A stretch of 64,000 nucleotides of DNA from Poriferisodalis sp965231925. GTDB lineage: Bacteria; Actinomycetota; Acidimicrobiia; Acidimicrobiales; Poriferisodalaceae. The translations under genes and the position numbers were made by a program. The notes under the pieces are model-generated. The model did no database searches and was not told the origin of the DNA. It saw only the letters and a list, made by a program, of their open reading frames with translations. Shown here piece after piece: positions 33,566-42,787 of this stretch (positions within the stretch are counted from its first letter, which is position 1; every line of letters begins with the position of its first letter). Location: assembly GCA_965231925.1 (NCBI GenBank), contig OZ246894.1:4092001-4156000 (forward strand), written 5' to 3'.

Positions 33566-36500
33566 CTTAGTGGCGTTGTCCCAGAAGCCGACCACGCCAA
33601 TGATCTGGCAGATTTCGGACACCAGCTCGCTCGTCAGTGCAACCAACCGCTCACTCGTATCGGACTGCGAGCTGGCGACCTTCTCGGCCATCTGGTTGTG
33701 GAAGGGCAACTCGGTGTTCGGGTCCAGCCCCGTGTCTTCCTCGTCGGTTCGGCCGGCGTTTATTTCGGCGACCAATTCTTCGAACTCGAGCGCCATCTGG
33801 TCCCACCGCTCTTCGAGCCGTTCGAGGATCTCGTCGACTCGCTGCGAGAGCCGCTCGTAGTAGACGGGGTCCTCGTCGATGTGCTCACGAATGTGGTGGC
33901 GCACGGCGTGTTCCATCTCCGACGCCTTCGCACGATCCGTGCCGATCCCGTTGATGTGGGCACTGAATGCCGGATCAGTGATCCTCACCGGCCGAATCTT
34001 CTGGCTGAGGTCCAGCACCGTGATGTGCCGGTCGATCAGTCGGCGGACCTTCTCCTTGTACCTGTGCGGATCGAAGTCGCCGTCTGGCGTGTCGCGATAG
34101 CGGCGTCGGGCCAGCATCTGGATTTCGCCGAACAAGTTGACGTCATCGACGAACGGCAGCGCTTCGGGCCTGGGCAGCACCGTGTCGAACGTGGTCAGAA
34201 AGGTCCGCAGCGCAACGTCGAACCCGGCCCGCAGCCGCTCGTCGGCCAACACCTGCACGCTGGCTTCGACCGCGTCGATGGTCACTGCCGGCTCGACGCC
34301 TCGCTGCACGAAGATCTGACGAACCCGCTGGCGCTGCGGCTCCAGCTTCTCGATCTCGGTGGTCAGCGGGCGCAGCGCACCGTCCACATCGGGGTCCAGC
34401 TCGCCATCGGTGTTGGTGTACGCAGCAAGCGCAGTCGTGAGCTGAGCAGACACGCCGTAGTAGTCGACGACCAACCCGTAGCTCTTCTTCGCCGCCGTCC
34501 GGTTGACACGAGCGACGGCCTGCAGCAGCTCGGCCTCTTGGATCATCCGGTCGAGGTAGAGCACTTGGGCCTGCGGCGCGTCGAACCCGGTCAGCAGCAT
34601 CGATTTGACGATCAGCAGTGCGAGCGGGTCGTCCTCAGCGCTTCCCCGCCCGAGCGGCAGCTTGAAGCTCTGGATGCGGGCCTGCTGGCGGGCTTGGTCG
34701 GTCCACTGCGCGTAGTGCGGCGGGTCGTTGTGGTCCCCCGAGATGACCGGCGCGAAGTCGAGCTCACGGATCAGGTCGATCTGCCCCGCGGCGGTGCGCA
34801 TGAACAACTCGTCGGCGTCGAGCGAGTCGCCGGGGCCATCGAGCAGGCCGGGCGGCCGCTGTTCCAGCTCGGCAACCAGATCGTCACGCGCACGCCGCAG
34901 TGCCTCGTGGTACCGCACGCATGCCTCTCGGCTGGTGGCGACGATCATCCCCTTGAACCCGTCGGGCATCACCGTGCCGATGTAGTGCCGGAGTATGTCC
35001 TTGGCTTTCGCCTCGATCAGCTCGGGCGCTTCGAGCACCTGTGCAGTCGTGGCGTACTTGCGCTGGAGCGTTTCGCGCTGCTCGTCGGTGAGTTCGGCGA
35101 ACCACTGGAAGAAGACGTCGTCCATCTTCGAGGCGCCCTTGACCGCGGCATCGGTGGTGCGGCCCTCGTACAGGATCGGCACCGTCGAGCCGTCAGCCTC
35201 GGACTCGGACAGCGTGTAGCGGTCGAGGTAACCGCCGAAGATCTCCATCGTCTTCTTGCGCTTGCCCAAGATGATCGGAGTGCCGGTGAAACCGATGCGG
35301 GCCGCGTTGGGCACTGCGTTCATCAAGTTGGCGTGCAGCATCGACGCCTGAGAGCGATGCGCTTCATCGACCATCACCAAGATCGATTCCGAGTCGTTCA
35401 GCGTTTCGAACGTCTCGCCTTCGCCCAACCCGCCGGCGTCGTCCCCAGCGGTGTCGCGGTACTTCTGGATCATCGCCATCACCACAACCGGACCTGGCTG
35501 GCGCAGCAGTTCTCGGACCTCGGCCGCGCTTCGGGCGACCTTGATGGTCTCGCCGACCAGTGCTACGGTGCTGTTGAGCTGAGCCTGAAGGTCGGTGCGA
35601 TCGGTGACCAAGACGATCTTGAAGCTTCGGAGCTGGGGGTGGCTGCGCATGGCGCGAATCAGGAACACCATGGTCAGGCTCTTGCCCGATCCTTGGGTAT
35701 GCCAGATGATCCCGCCTCGGCGATCGACATGGCCATCGACGGCGCGGGTGTCGCCGGTGAGCAGCCGCCGCAGTGCTTTCTGGACGCCTCTGTATTGCTG
35801 GTACCGGCCGACGAGCTTGATCGTGCGGCCGGCGCCGATGTCTGTGAACAGTGTGAAATGCCGGACGATGTCCAGCAGACGCTGGGGCGCCAGCATTCCT
35901 GCCGTAAGCAACTCTTGTTGCGTAACGGCATCGGCAGGCTTGCCAAGCGAGGCGGCGACCTCGTCGACGGTGGCGGGGCATGGGTCTCTCCATGCCATGT
36001 AGTGCTCGGGTTCGGCCGAGAACGTTCCCGCTTGGGCGCGCTCGCCGGTGGTGACGACGGTGAGCTGGTTCGTCCAGAAGAGCTGCTCGGCGCCTTCATT
36101 GGTTCCGCTGTCTCGTTGGTTGGCGTATCGGCGGAGTTGGTCAATTGCGTCGGTGATGGCGCTGTCATGGCCAGGCGGTTTGGCCTCAATGACGACCAGC
36201 GGAATGCCGTTCACGAACAGCGTCACGTCGGGCCGGATGTTCGGCGCCTGTCCCGGCGTGCCGACCGAAAACTGCGACACTGCAAGGAATTCGTTGGCTG
36301 ACCAGTCGTTCCAGTCGATGTAGTTGACGACCTGGTCTCGACCCCTGTCCCAGCTGTCGAGCCCCGCGACTGACGTTCCGCCCAACAGCAAATCGGTCGA
36401 CAACCGGTTTGCCTCCAGCAGCCTGGCACCTGCAGGCATCGACCGCAGCTCCGCGATCGCAGCACTGACCCGGACCTCGTCCAGCCACGGTGCGCAGTCT

Positions 36501-36685
36501 GCGCCGCGGTTGATCTTTTTCAGTGTCGAATCAAGCCGTCGCTCAAGAAGCACCTCGCGATCTGACACCCGTGCGTCAACGCCATCCGCTTGTCGCTCGG
36601 ACCAAATCAGCGTTTCCCACCCCAACAAGGACAGATGCTTCAGCAGCGGCCGTTCCACCCGTTCCCATTCCGGGCCCACCGTCAC
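33527..36685 (-). CDS. hsdR: Type I restriction enzyme R subunit, 3' end replaced by inserted element
   Basis: 1052 residues. N-terminal nuclease core: RPDVTLF at 151-157 and VIEAK at 165-169 (Asp153, Glu167, Lys169). Helicase/translocase: Walker A HTQGSGKS and DEAH-type box VDEAHRS in the middle, motif VI-like QAVARVNR later. The R subunit cuts DNA after ATP-driven translocation in the HsdR-M-S complex. The last 12 codons come from the 99-bp element; without it the gene would encode about 1082 residues. The lost tail is the helical C-terminal region thought to contact HsdM, so restriction may be weakened or lost while methylation continues. GTGA overlap with hsdS. Confidence 0.93.
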   Translation of the reverse strand: MTVGPEWERVERPLLKHLSLLGWETLIWSERQADGVDARVSDREVLLERRLDSTLKKINRGADCAPWLDEVRVSAAIAELRSMPAGARLLEANRLSTDLLLGGTSVAGLDSWDRGRDQVVNYIDWNDWSANEFLAVSQFSVGTPGQAPNIRPDVTLFVNGIPLVVIEAKPPGHDSAITDAIDQLRRYANQRDSGTNEGAEQLFWTNQLTVVTTGERAQAGTFSAEPEHYMAWRDPCPATVDEVAASLGKPADAVTQQELLTAGMLAPQRLLDIVRHFTLFTDIGAGRTIKLVGRYQQYRGVQKALRRLLTGDTRAVDGHVDRRGGIIWHTQGSGKSLTMVFLIRAMRSHPQLRSFKIVLVTDRTDLQAQLNSTVALVGETIKVARSAAEVRELLRQPGPVVVMAMIQKYRDTAGDDAGGLGEGETFETLNDSESILVMVDEAHRSQASMLHANLMNAVPNAARIGFTGTPIILGKRKKTMEIFGGYLDRYTLSESEADGSTVPILYEGRTTDAAVKGASKMDDVFFQWFAELTDEQRETLQRKYATTAQVLEAPELIEAKAKDILRHYIGTVMPDGFKGMIVATSREACVRYHEALRRARDDLVAELEQRPPGLLDGPGDSLDADELFMRTAAGQIDLIRELDFAPVISGDHNDPPHYAQWTDQARQQARIQSFKLPLGRGSAEDDPLALLIVKSMLLTGFDAPQAQVLYLDRMIQEAELLQAVARVNRTAAKKSYGLVVDYYGVSAQLTTALAAYTNTDGELDPDVDGALRPLTTEIEKLEPQRQRVRQIFVQRGVEPAVTIDAVEASVQVLADERLRAGFDVALRTFLTTFDTVLPRPEALPFVDDVNLFGEIQMLARRRYRDTPDGDFDPHRYKEKVRRLIDRHITVLDLSQKIRPVRITDPAFSAHINGIGTDRAKASEMEHAVRHHIREHIDEDPVYYERLSQRVDEILERLEERWDQMALEFEELVAEINAGRTDEEDTGLDPNTELPFHNQMAEKVASSQSDTSERLVALTSELVSEICQIIGVVGFWDNATKGPPRVKSRERSV

Positions 36686-37818
36686 GTCGCCACCGTCCGA
36701 ACCCGCCCCGACAGAAGGTCCGCTGCGAGACCGGCACGAAGCTGGCGCAGCTTCACCAGCTCGGCCTCTTCTGCCGACACACGCTCTTCGTGAGCCTGAA
36801 TCACCGTCACAACCCGCTGCTGTTCGGCCAGCGAAATGCGATCCACCAAGAGCGCTCCCAGAAGTGGCATCTGCAACCGGCCAGTGCCATGGCTCGCCTC
36901 GTCCACCAGCCTCAGCACCTCTGACTCCCGCGCAGAAAGCTGCAGGTGAAGGTATGCGGGAAGCCAGTCATCCGTCGCACGCAGCGCCTTGCAGTCCTGC
37001 CCAAACGCGAGCGGTACCGCGGCAATACCGATGCGGAACTCGCTCTTGAGACTCATGCCGCGCACTATGCAGATCAGTGTGCCGGGCGGCACGAGTCGGC
37101 TCCCCGAACGCACGCCGGCGGTCGTCAGCGTCCGCGTCGAATGCGAGAGGTACTTCCCGCGAAGGCTTGACGCCGTAATCCAAGGAATCGGCCCGCCCCA
37201 GAAAGACGGTTCATTCGTATACGGCGTGCCTCCCGAGAGCCAGACCCCGGTGCTATTGAGTGGCACCGGCGTCCCATTGTCGCCGCACCGCTGGACCAAC
37301 TGTGCCAGCAAGGCGGTCCGCAGATCGCCCAGCTTGGCGAGCATGCGTTCCGAAGCGCAGATGGATTCATCGATCGTGTCGAGAATCTCTGCGATCCGCC
37401 GCTGCTCCTCCAGAGGCGGCAGCGTGATCTTGATTTGCTCCATTTCGCCACGGGTGAGTTTCGATCTCGTGCCGCCTGCAATCCAGTGCCGTATGTCCTT
37501 GTTCCGCAATGACCAGAAGAGGTAGCCCTGATCCACGCCAGCCGCGGCGCGCAGCACATGTGCGTGGTTGTTGACCCAAGATGGGCCGTCGATCCGATAC
37601 GCAATCGGACGATCTACGAATTCCTCGAAATGCCCTCCATCCTCAGCGAGTAGCACTAGTGGCTCGTCGAACAGAGACCGATCAATCCAGCCCTGTTGCC
37701 CGTTCGCCCCGTAGTAAGGCACCGAACCCCTCGGACGATCTTCCTCCCGCACAGGTACACGGCGACTGTCCAGTACCTCAGCGACATCGCCAAGTCTGCA
37801 CACGCGCCAATCAGTCAT
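36682..37818 (-). CDS. hsdS: Type I restriction-modification specificity subunit
   Basis: 378 residues from the ATG at 37818, which overlaps the end of hsdM (ATGACTGA); a longer in-frame start at 38019 lies inside hsdM. Two target-recognition domains (about 1-150 and 195-340), each followed by a conserved coiled coil: LPPLEEQRRIAEIL with LDTIDESICASERM and, at the end, LAEQQRVVTVIQAHEERVSA with ELVKLRQLRAGLAADLLSGRVRT. Each domain reads one half of a split recognition sequence. Recognition sequence not predictable. Confidence 0.93.
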   Translation of the reverse strand: MTDWRVCRLGDVAEVLDSRRVPVREEDRPRGSVPYYGANGQQGWIDRSLFDEPLVLLAEDGGHFEEFVDRPIAYRIDGPSWVNNHAHVLRAAAGVDQGYLFWSLRNKDIRHWIAGGTRSKLTRGEMEQIKITLPPLEEQRRIAEILDTIDESICASERMLAKLGDLRTALLAQLVQRCGDNGTPVPLNSTGVWLSGGTPYTNEPSFWGGPIPWITASSLRGKYLSHSTRTLTTAGVRSGSRLVPPGTLICIVRGMSLKSEFRIGIAAVPLAFGQDCKALRATDDWLPAYLHLQLSARESEVLRLVDEASHGTGRLQMPLLGALLVDRISLAEQQRVVTVIQAHEERVSAEEAELVKLRQLRAGLAADLLSGRVRTVAT

Positions 37819-40198
37819 AACCAAGCGCCGTGAGGTGCTTCTCGAGGAGAGCGGTGGCCTCGTCACGTTCGGCTTCGAGCCGCTGGAGGGTCGTGCCGTA
37901 CTTGGTGACAAGTTCGTCGTACCAGGCCAGTGTGTTGCGCTCGAGGTCGGTGATGTGGTCGGCCATAAGCTTTCCGATCCGGCTACGGAGCACCCCGATG
38001 ACCTCGTCGGGAGCATCAATGTCTGACATGACAGCGAGGGTCTGACGGGCCGTAGCGAGAAGTGAGGTATCGATGGCCCTGAGGGACTTCTTTCGCTTGG
38101 TGCGCTCCTCCTTCATCTTCTTGACTTCAGCCGCGGTCGGGGTGTCCTCGCTGGACTCTTCCGCGTCTTCGCCGGGGGCCTCGGCAAACTTGATTCCGGC
38201 ATTCAGGCTGGCGAGCGCGGAAGCAAGCTCAGCCCTAAAAGTCAACTGAGGCCCGGCCAGGAGCCCGATGGCGATCTGATCCGCCAGGTCGGGAGCGTTC
38301 TTGTCGTCTTGGCTGGCCTCTGCGGTGGTCAGCCAGGCCTCGATCACTGCCTTCCAACCTCGGCTCACCGCGGTTTGGAGTTCGTGGACGCTGTCCTCCC
38401 ACCATGTGGCCGCCAGGCCAGCAGCGGCGAAGGGCTCCATCCCAGCAGCGGTCATTTTGGCGCTGAAGGCCTCGACAAGCTGTCGGCGTTCACCGGCGAG
38501 GCTGTCCATGCCGGGCAGGTCGCGCAGCAGTGGTTCGACGGTGTCGGCCCACCATTGGGGCCACGGGTTAGCGGCTGCTCGCTGGGCCACGGCGTAGCCG
38601 ATAGCGCCGTGTGCGGCTTCTCGCCCTTCCGGAGAGGCGATGTTGTGGCACCAGTCGGCGTAGCCGTCGCCGCGATCGGTGAACAGGACCTTAAGGGCAT
38701 TCAGCCCGGCCCGCTCCAGCAACTCCGCGGCGTCGTCGATCTCAGCCATGGGCACGCCACCGTGGAGGTGGGCTCGCACGTCGTGAGGCTCGGGCGGCGG
38801 GGAGCTGTCGGCATAGCGGCGGATGTTGCAGTTGAAATCGTTCTCGGCCAGCTCGTCGATGGTGGCGATCTTGGCGAAGCCGTCGATGTCGGCGAAGCCC
38901 CGGTAGGTCGCTGTGATCTTCTCTTCGTCCCGGGGGCGCAGGTGATTCTGGGCACGGCCCTCGCCGTAATCGCGATCGGCGTTGATGAACAGCACCTTGC
39001 CTCGTCGCTCGGACGGCTTCGAACCCTTGGCTCTCAGGATCAGGATCGCAGCGGGGATGCCAGTTCCATAGAACAGGTTCGGGCCGAGGCCGATGACGGT
39101 GTCGAGCAGGTCGTCTTCGATGATCTTCTGACGAATGGACCCTTCGACCCCGCCTCGAAACAGCACCCCGTGGGGCATGACCGTGGCGACGACGCCGTCC
39201 TCTTTGAGGACGGCCAGCATGTGCTGCAAGAACATGAGGTCGGCCTTCTTGCCGCCCCCCGGGGTGTAGCCGTAGTGAAACCGCTCGGTGTGGGTGAGCG
39301 AATCCTTGTCGTAGTTCTGGCTGAACGGCGGGTTGGTGATGACACGATCGAACCGCTTCAACTCGCCGCCGCTGGTGTGCTCGGGGTTGGTGAGCGTGTC
39401 GTTGTTCTTGAGGTCGGCGTCTCGGATGCCGTGCAGCAGCATGTTCATCTTCGAGATCGACCAGGTGGTGCCGTTGTTCTCCTGGCCGGCGAGCACGAGG
39501 TTGGCAGGATTGCCGCCGTTGTCGACTACATGGTTGCGGGCGTAGATCAACATGCCACCAGAACCCGAGCACGGGTCGTAGATGCTCATGCCGTCCTGCG
39601 GGTCGACCAGGCGCACCATCAGCTGGACGACCGGGCGGGGTGTGTAGAACTCGCCGCCCTTCTTGCCTGCAGAGTCGGCGAAGTCTCGGATCAGGTACTC
39701 GTAGGCCGCGCCGAGAAGGTCGGGGAACTCGAAGTCCTCATTGCGCAGCGGGTACTTCGTGAAGTGGTCGATGAGGTCACGCCACTTCTTGTCGGTGACC
39801 GTCGAGGTGCCCACCCGCCGGTTGAAGTCGATGTGCTGCAGGACGCCTTCGAGGGCGGGATTGTGCTCTTCAAGGGCGCCGAGCGCCTTGTTGAGCCCGT
39901 CTCCGACCTGGTGGTGCAGTTCGTCGCGCAGCGTCGACCAGCGAGCCTGGGGCGGCACGAAGAACGCTTCGTTGTAGTAGTCGGGGTCGTCAGCGCGTTG
40001 CTCGGCCTCCTCCTGCGAGCGGCCCTGGGCAAGCTGGTCCTCGATGACCAGCCGGCGCTCCTCGTCGAACACATCGCTCGCCCGCTTCAGGAACAGCGCG
40101 CCGAAGATGTACTCTTTGAACTCCGACGCATCCATCTTCCCTCGCAAGATGTCCGCGGCAGCGAACAGGTGCCGTTCGAGCTGAGGCAGTGTGAGCAC
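37811..40198 (-). CDS. hsdM: Type I restriction-modification DNA adenine methyltransferase subunit, extended C-terminus
   Basis: 795 residues. N-terminal HsdM helical domain (about 1-160). Methyltransferase part (about 160-480): motif I DPCSGSGGML binds AdoMet, motif IV NPPF (TNPPFSQNY) is the N6-adenine signature, and FYTPRPVVQLMV precedes them. The C-terminal 300 residues are an extra part with Lys/Glu-rich coiled coil (EVKKMKEERTKRKKS) making the protein much longer than classical HsdM (about 500-550). It starts with GTG and a -10 element 6 bases upstream. First gene of the hsdM-hsdS-hsdR operon. Confidence 0.93.
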   Translation of the reverse strand: MLTLPQLERHLFAAADILRGKMDASEFKEYIFGALFLKRASDVFDEERRLVIEDQLAQGRSQEEAEQRADDPDYYNEAFFVPPQARWSTLRDELHHQVGDGLNKALGALEEHNPALEGVLQHIDFNRRVGTSTVTDKKWRDLIDHFTKYPLRNEDFEFPDLLGAAYEYLIRDFADSAGKKGGEFYTPRPVVQLMVRLVDPQDGMSIYDPCSGSGGMLIYARNHVVDNGGNPANLVLAGQENNGTTWSISKMNMLLHGIRDADLKNNDTLTNPEHTSGGELKRFDRVITNPPFSQNYDKDSLTHTERFHYGYTPGGGKKADLMFLQHMLAVLKEDGVVATVMPHGVLFRGGVEGSIRQKIIEDDLLDTVIGLGPNLFYGTGIPAAILILRAKGSKPSERRGKVLFINADRDYGEGRAQNHLRPRDEEKITATYRGFADIDGFAKIATIDELAENDFNCNIRRYADSSPPPEPHDVRAHLHGGVPMAEIDDAAELLERAGLNALKVLFTDRGDGYADWCHNIASPEGREAAHGAIGYAVAQRAAANPWPQWWADTVEPLLRDLPGMDSLAGERRQLVEAFSAKMTAAGMEPFAAAGLAATWWEDSVHELQTAVSRGWKAVIEAWLTTAEASQDDKNAPDLADQIAIGLLAGPQLTFRAELASALASLNAGIKFAEAPGEDAEESSEDTPTAAEVKKMKEERTKRKKSLRAIDTSLLATARQTLAVMSDIDAPDEVIGVLRSRIGKLMADHITDLERNTLAWYDELVTKYGTTLQRLEAERDEATALLEKHLTALGYD

Positions 40199-40204
40199 GA
40201 GGCG

Positions 40205-40210
40205 AGACTA
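40205..40210 (-). promoter_or_regulatory. -10 element of leaderless promoter for hsdM
   Basis: Minus-strand TAGTCT ends 6 bases before the GTG at 40198. It sits between the end of the zinc-ribbon gene and hsdM and should drive the whole restriction-modification operon. Confidence 0.45.
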
Positions 40211-40221
40211 GATCTGTTCGA

Positions 40222-41277
40222 TCACTGATCGCCGATTCCCGCCAACGGGTTCAAGAATGACTTGCGCCGGGTGCGGTTCTCGGCACCGCAGCCATCGCAG
40301 ACATGCTTGGTCGCGGGCCGAATCCAATCCTCGGTCGGACTGAGAATGGAATGCCCGCACGTCTTGCAGGCCATAGAGACAATCGGCACCTTGTCATTCT
40401 CGGCCAAGCTGCGCTGCACAGCCAGCATGCGAAGTCGCCGCTCATCGACGACCTGCCCGTCAAGAATGACGGGCGAGTGCGTCTCGTCCACGACCAGTTC
40501 TCCCGTGTCAGACCATGCGTGCACATGAACCCCTTCGTCTTCGGGCCGGGACATCGTCGACAAAATGGCGCGATTGGACGGCCACATGGCAATCCCCGCG
40601 AAGTCGCTTGACGTGATGTCGAGGACACGGTCGACACGCTTTGGCGGCCGGGGTTCAGGTAGCCCGAGTCGGGCGTGGACGCCAGCGAGCGGGTTGGAGA
40701 TCGTCGGATGTTTGTGCCGAAAATTTCGGCCACATGAGTTGCACAGGTGCTTGACGTGGTACCGGGTAGCAAACATCAACTCATCAATGTGAGTTTCTCC
40801 ACACTGGGGGTGGGGGCAAGCGAGCGCGTGAACCTCGACGCCCATCAACTCGCTGATGGAGAAGGCCCGCGCCGCCATCGCCTCGACGACCTCGACAACC
40901 GTGCCCATCTGGACGTTCACGATTTCGTAGGAGCGGTCAACAGTTTTCTTGGCGCCGGCCGCTTCGCGATAGTGGACGTGAACCGAGCCGTCCTCGCGGG
41001 GAACCACGCCAACCACTATCGCCGCCGGCACCACGCCCCATACCGCGAATTCGCCGGACGAGAGATCAACATCCAATCGCATGTCGTCCGCGACGGCGTC
41101 AAACCATGACCCCGGGCATCGCTCCATCGCCGCGCCGTCCGGGGTCGAGGCCTCGAGCCCATGCGTGCGGCACCACCAGTTGGGCTTGCCGTTGCGCTTC
41201 TTCACCTCCCATTGGATGTTGCATGGACCGATGCCCTTCTTGGTTTCCGGGATGTTGTGGTTGCAATGCCGATCCAT
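40222..41277 (-). CDS. Unknown protein with several zinc-ribbon-like Cys/His clusters
   Basis: 351 residues from the ATG at 41277 with AAGGAA upstream. Pairs of Cys occur in four groups: CNHN ... CNIQW ... WCRTHG at the start, CPHPQCGETH and CNSCGRNFRH in the centre, and CKTCGH ... CDGCGAENR at the end. These look like zinc ribbons or zinc knuckles. Two NPLAG segments (SNPLAGVHARLG and LNPLAGIGDQ) follow the second and third groups, suggesting an internal duplication of a ribbon-plus-NPLAG unit. No enzymatic motif. It diverges from the XRE-ImmA gene and lies directly upstream of hsdM on the same strand. Possibly nucleic-acid binding. Confidence 0.7.
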   Translation of the reverse strand: MDRHCNHNIPETKKGIGPCNIQWEVKKRNGKPNWWCRTHGLEASTPDGAAMERCPGSWFDAVADDMRLDVDLSSGEFAVWGVVPAAIVVGVVPREDGSVHVHYREAAGAKKTVDRSYEIVNVQMGTVVEVVEAMAARAFSISELMGVEVHALACPHPQCGETHIDELMFATRYHVKHLCNSCGRNFRHKHPTISNPLAGVHARLGLPEPRPPKRVDRVLDITSSDFAGIAMWPSNRAILSTMSRPEDEGVHVHAWSDTGELVVDETHSPVILDGQVVDERRLRMLAVQRSLAENDKVPIVSMACKTCGHSILSPTEDWIRPATKHVCDGCGAENRTRRKSFLNPLAGIGDQ

Positions 41278-41432
41278 GGTTTCCTTCCTGCTCGGACTTG
41301 CTTCTGGCCAGCCTCGCGGCTGCCTCCACGAACTTATCATCAACTGTATATAGCCCTATGCCACTTATTTTTGTGACACAATGGGACAAATCGCAGGCGG
41401 GCTACGCTGCCGCGAGGCAGTAGGGAGGCACC

Positions 41433-42548
41433 ATGGTTGACAAGGCAAGCTCTCCCACCGCGCCCCCGCGACCGGACCGCATTCGTTTGGCACGCGAATT
41501 ACGCGGGCTCACACAGCGCGAGGTCGTCGAGGGCATGGGCGGCTCGATCTCTTCACCAGCACTGAGCCAGATCGAGGCTGGCAAGACCCGTCCGAGCCAG
41601 ACCACGCTCGAACGGCTAGCGGAGGCCCTCCAAGTACCCCAGTCGTTCTTCTCGTCTCAATGGCCCGTAGGCGGGCCACCCGTGACCTACTTCCGGAATC
41701 TCCGCTCAACGAGCGTTCGCGCAAGGCGGAAGGCCGCAGCGCAGACTCTGCTCCTTGCGGACTTCATTACGGCGTTAGAGCAACACGTCCGTCTTCCAGA
41801 GGTAGCCATACCGGACATCCCTGCCGCGCGCGGCGCGTCGTCTGACGAGATCGAGAGCAGTGCAATGCGGGTCCGGGACAGTTGGGATCTCGGCAGGGAG
41901 CCGATACCGCACGTGGTTCGCTCACTCGAGCGCCAAGGGATCGCCGTCGCGCGACTCCGAACCGGGTCAACCTCGGTCGATGCCTTCTCAACCCGTGCTG
42001 GGCGACGACCAATCGTTCTGCTAACCGACGACAAGTCCGACAACTACGTCCGTTCTCGCCTCGACGCAAGCCATGAACTCGGGCATCTCGTGATGCATGC
42101 GGACGTCGAGCCAGGCTCGAAGGAAATCGAGCGGCAGGCACAGGACTTTGCCTCATATTTCCTTCTGCCAAGCGAATGCGCACGGGAGGAATTTCCGCCG
42201 CGGCTGGATGCAACCGGTTGGGCGCGTCTAGCGGAAATGAAGCGCAGGTGGGGCATCTCGATGGCGGCCCTGCTCTTTCGCGCGCGTTCGCTCCGGGTCA
42301 TTTCGCAGGATGACTATCAGTCGGCGATGCGCTACATGTCCGCTCGGGGCTGGCGGAAGCAAGAGCCAGGCGACCGTGAGATGGGTGCTCCGGAGGCCCC
42401 TCTGCTGCTAGAGCGTGCTATCCGCCGCGCTGAAGTCGAACTCGAGATAACCCTCGATGCCCTGGCCCGGTCCGCCCATCTCCCGCTAGATGACATGCGA
42501 GGTCTGCTGGAAGCGGCCGTGGACACTCGGCCGACCGTGGAGCTTTAG
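41433..42548 (+). CDS. XRE-family regulator fused to ImmA/IrrE-like metallopeptidase
   Basis: 371 residues. HTH at about 17-70 (RLARELRGLTQREVVEGMGG with SISSPALSQIEAGKTRPS). ImmA/IrrE part: SHELGHLVMH at about residue 212 with the HExxH zinc site, and EIERQAQDFASYFLLP supplying the third ligand. Proteins of this kind cleave phage-type repressors or control toxin-antitoxin and mobile elements. GGGAGG precedes the ATG. Divergent from the zinc-ribbon gene, so the 155-base gap probably holds its operator and both promoters. Confidence 0.88.
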   Translation: MVDKASSPTAPPRPDRIRLARELRGLTQREVVEGMGGSISSPALSQIEAGKTRPSQTTLERLAEALQVPQSFFSSQWPVGGPPVTYFRNLRSTSVRARRKAAAQTLLLADFITALEQHVRLPEVAIPDIPAARGASSDEIESSAMRVRDSWDLGREPIPHVVRSLERQGIAVARLRTGSTSVDAFSTRAGRRPIVLLTDDKSDNYVRSRLDASHELGHLVMHADVEPGSKEIERQAQDFASYFLLPSECAREEFPPRLDATGWARLAEMKRRWGISMAALLFRARSLRVISQDDYQSAMRYMSARGWRKQEPGDREMGAPEAPLLLERAIRRAEVELEITLDALARSAHLPLDDMRGLLEAAVDTRPTVEL

Positions 42549-42651
42549 TCAGGGACGTCCGGTACCCAATTGGTACCTGCTGCGCCGGCCATTAACCGTT
42601 CTGCGCACCAGGGATGCGGATACTCCCCTCCACAGGCCCGATGAAGACGCA

Positions 42652-42698
42652 AGGGCCCACCGAAGCGGGCCCTGCACCCAGCCACCGAAGCAACTGGG
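42652..42698 (+). terminator. Double hairpin after XRE-ImmA gene
   Basis: AGGGCCC at 42652-42658 pairs with GGGCCCT at 42667-42673 around an ACCGAAGC loop. CCCAG at 42677-42681 pairs with CTGGG at 42694-42698. The run of hairpins suits transcription termination between the convergent XRE-ImmA and darG genes. No T-tract. Confidence 0.45.
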
Positions 42699-42787
42699 GG
42701 GATTGACTTCAGGCTACGGCCGCGTGCGACAGTTCGACTGCGTCGACGATGTAGCGGTGTCGGGCCGTCAATCCAGCACCTCAAGAC

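Noticed and set aside
33509..36301. 930-codon plus-strand frame opposite hsdR
   Set aside because: Antisense shadow of an unmistakable HsdR; no domain is recognised in the translation.
38309..40228. 639-codon plus-strand frame opposite hsdM
   Set aside because: Antisense shadow of HsdM with its methylase motifs on the other strand.
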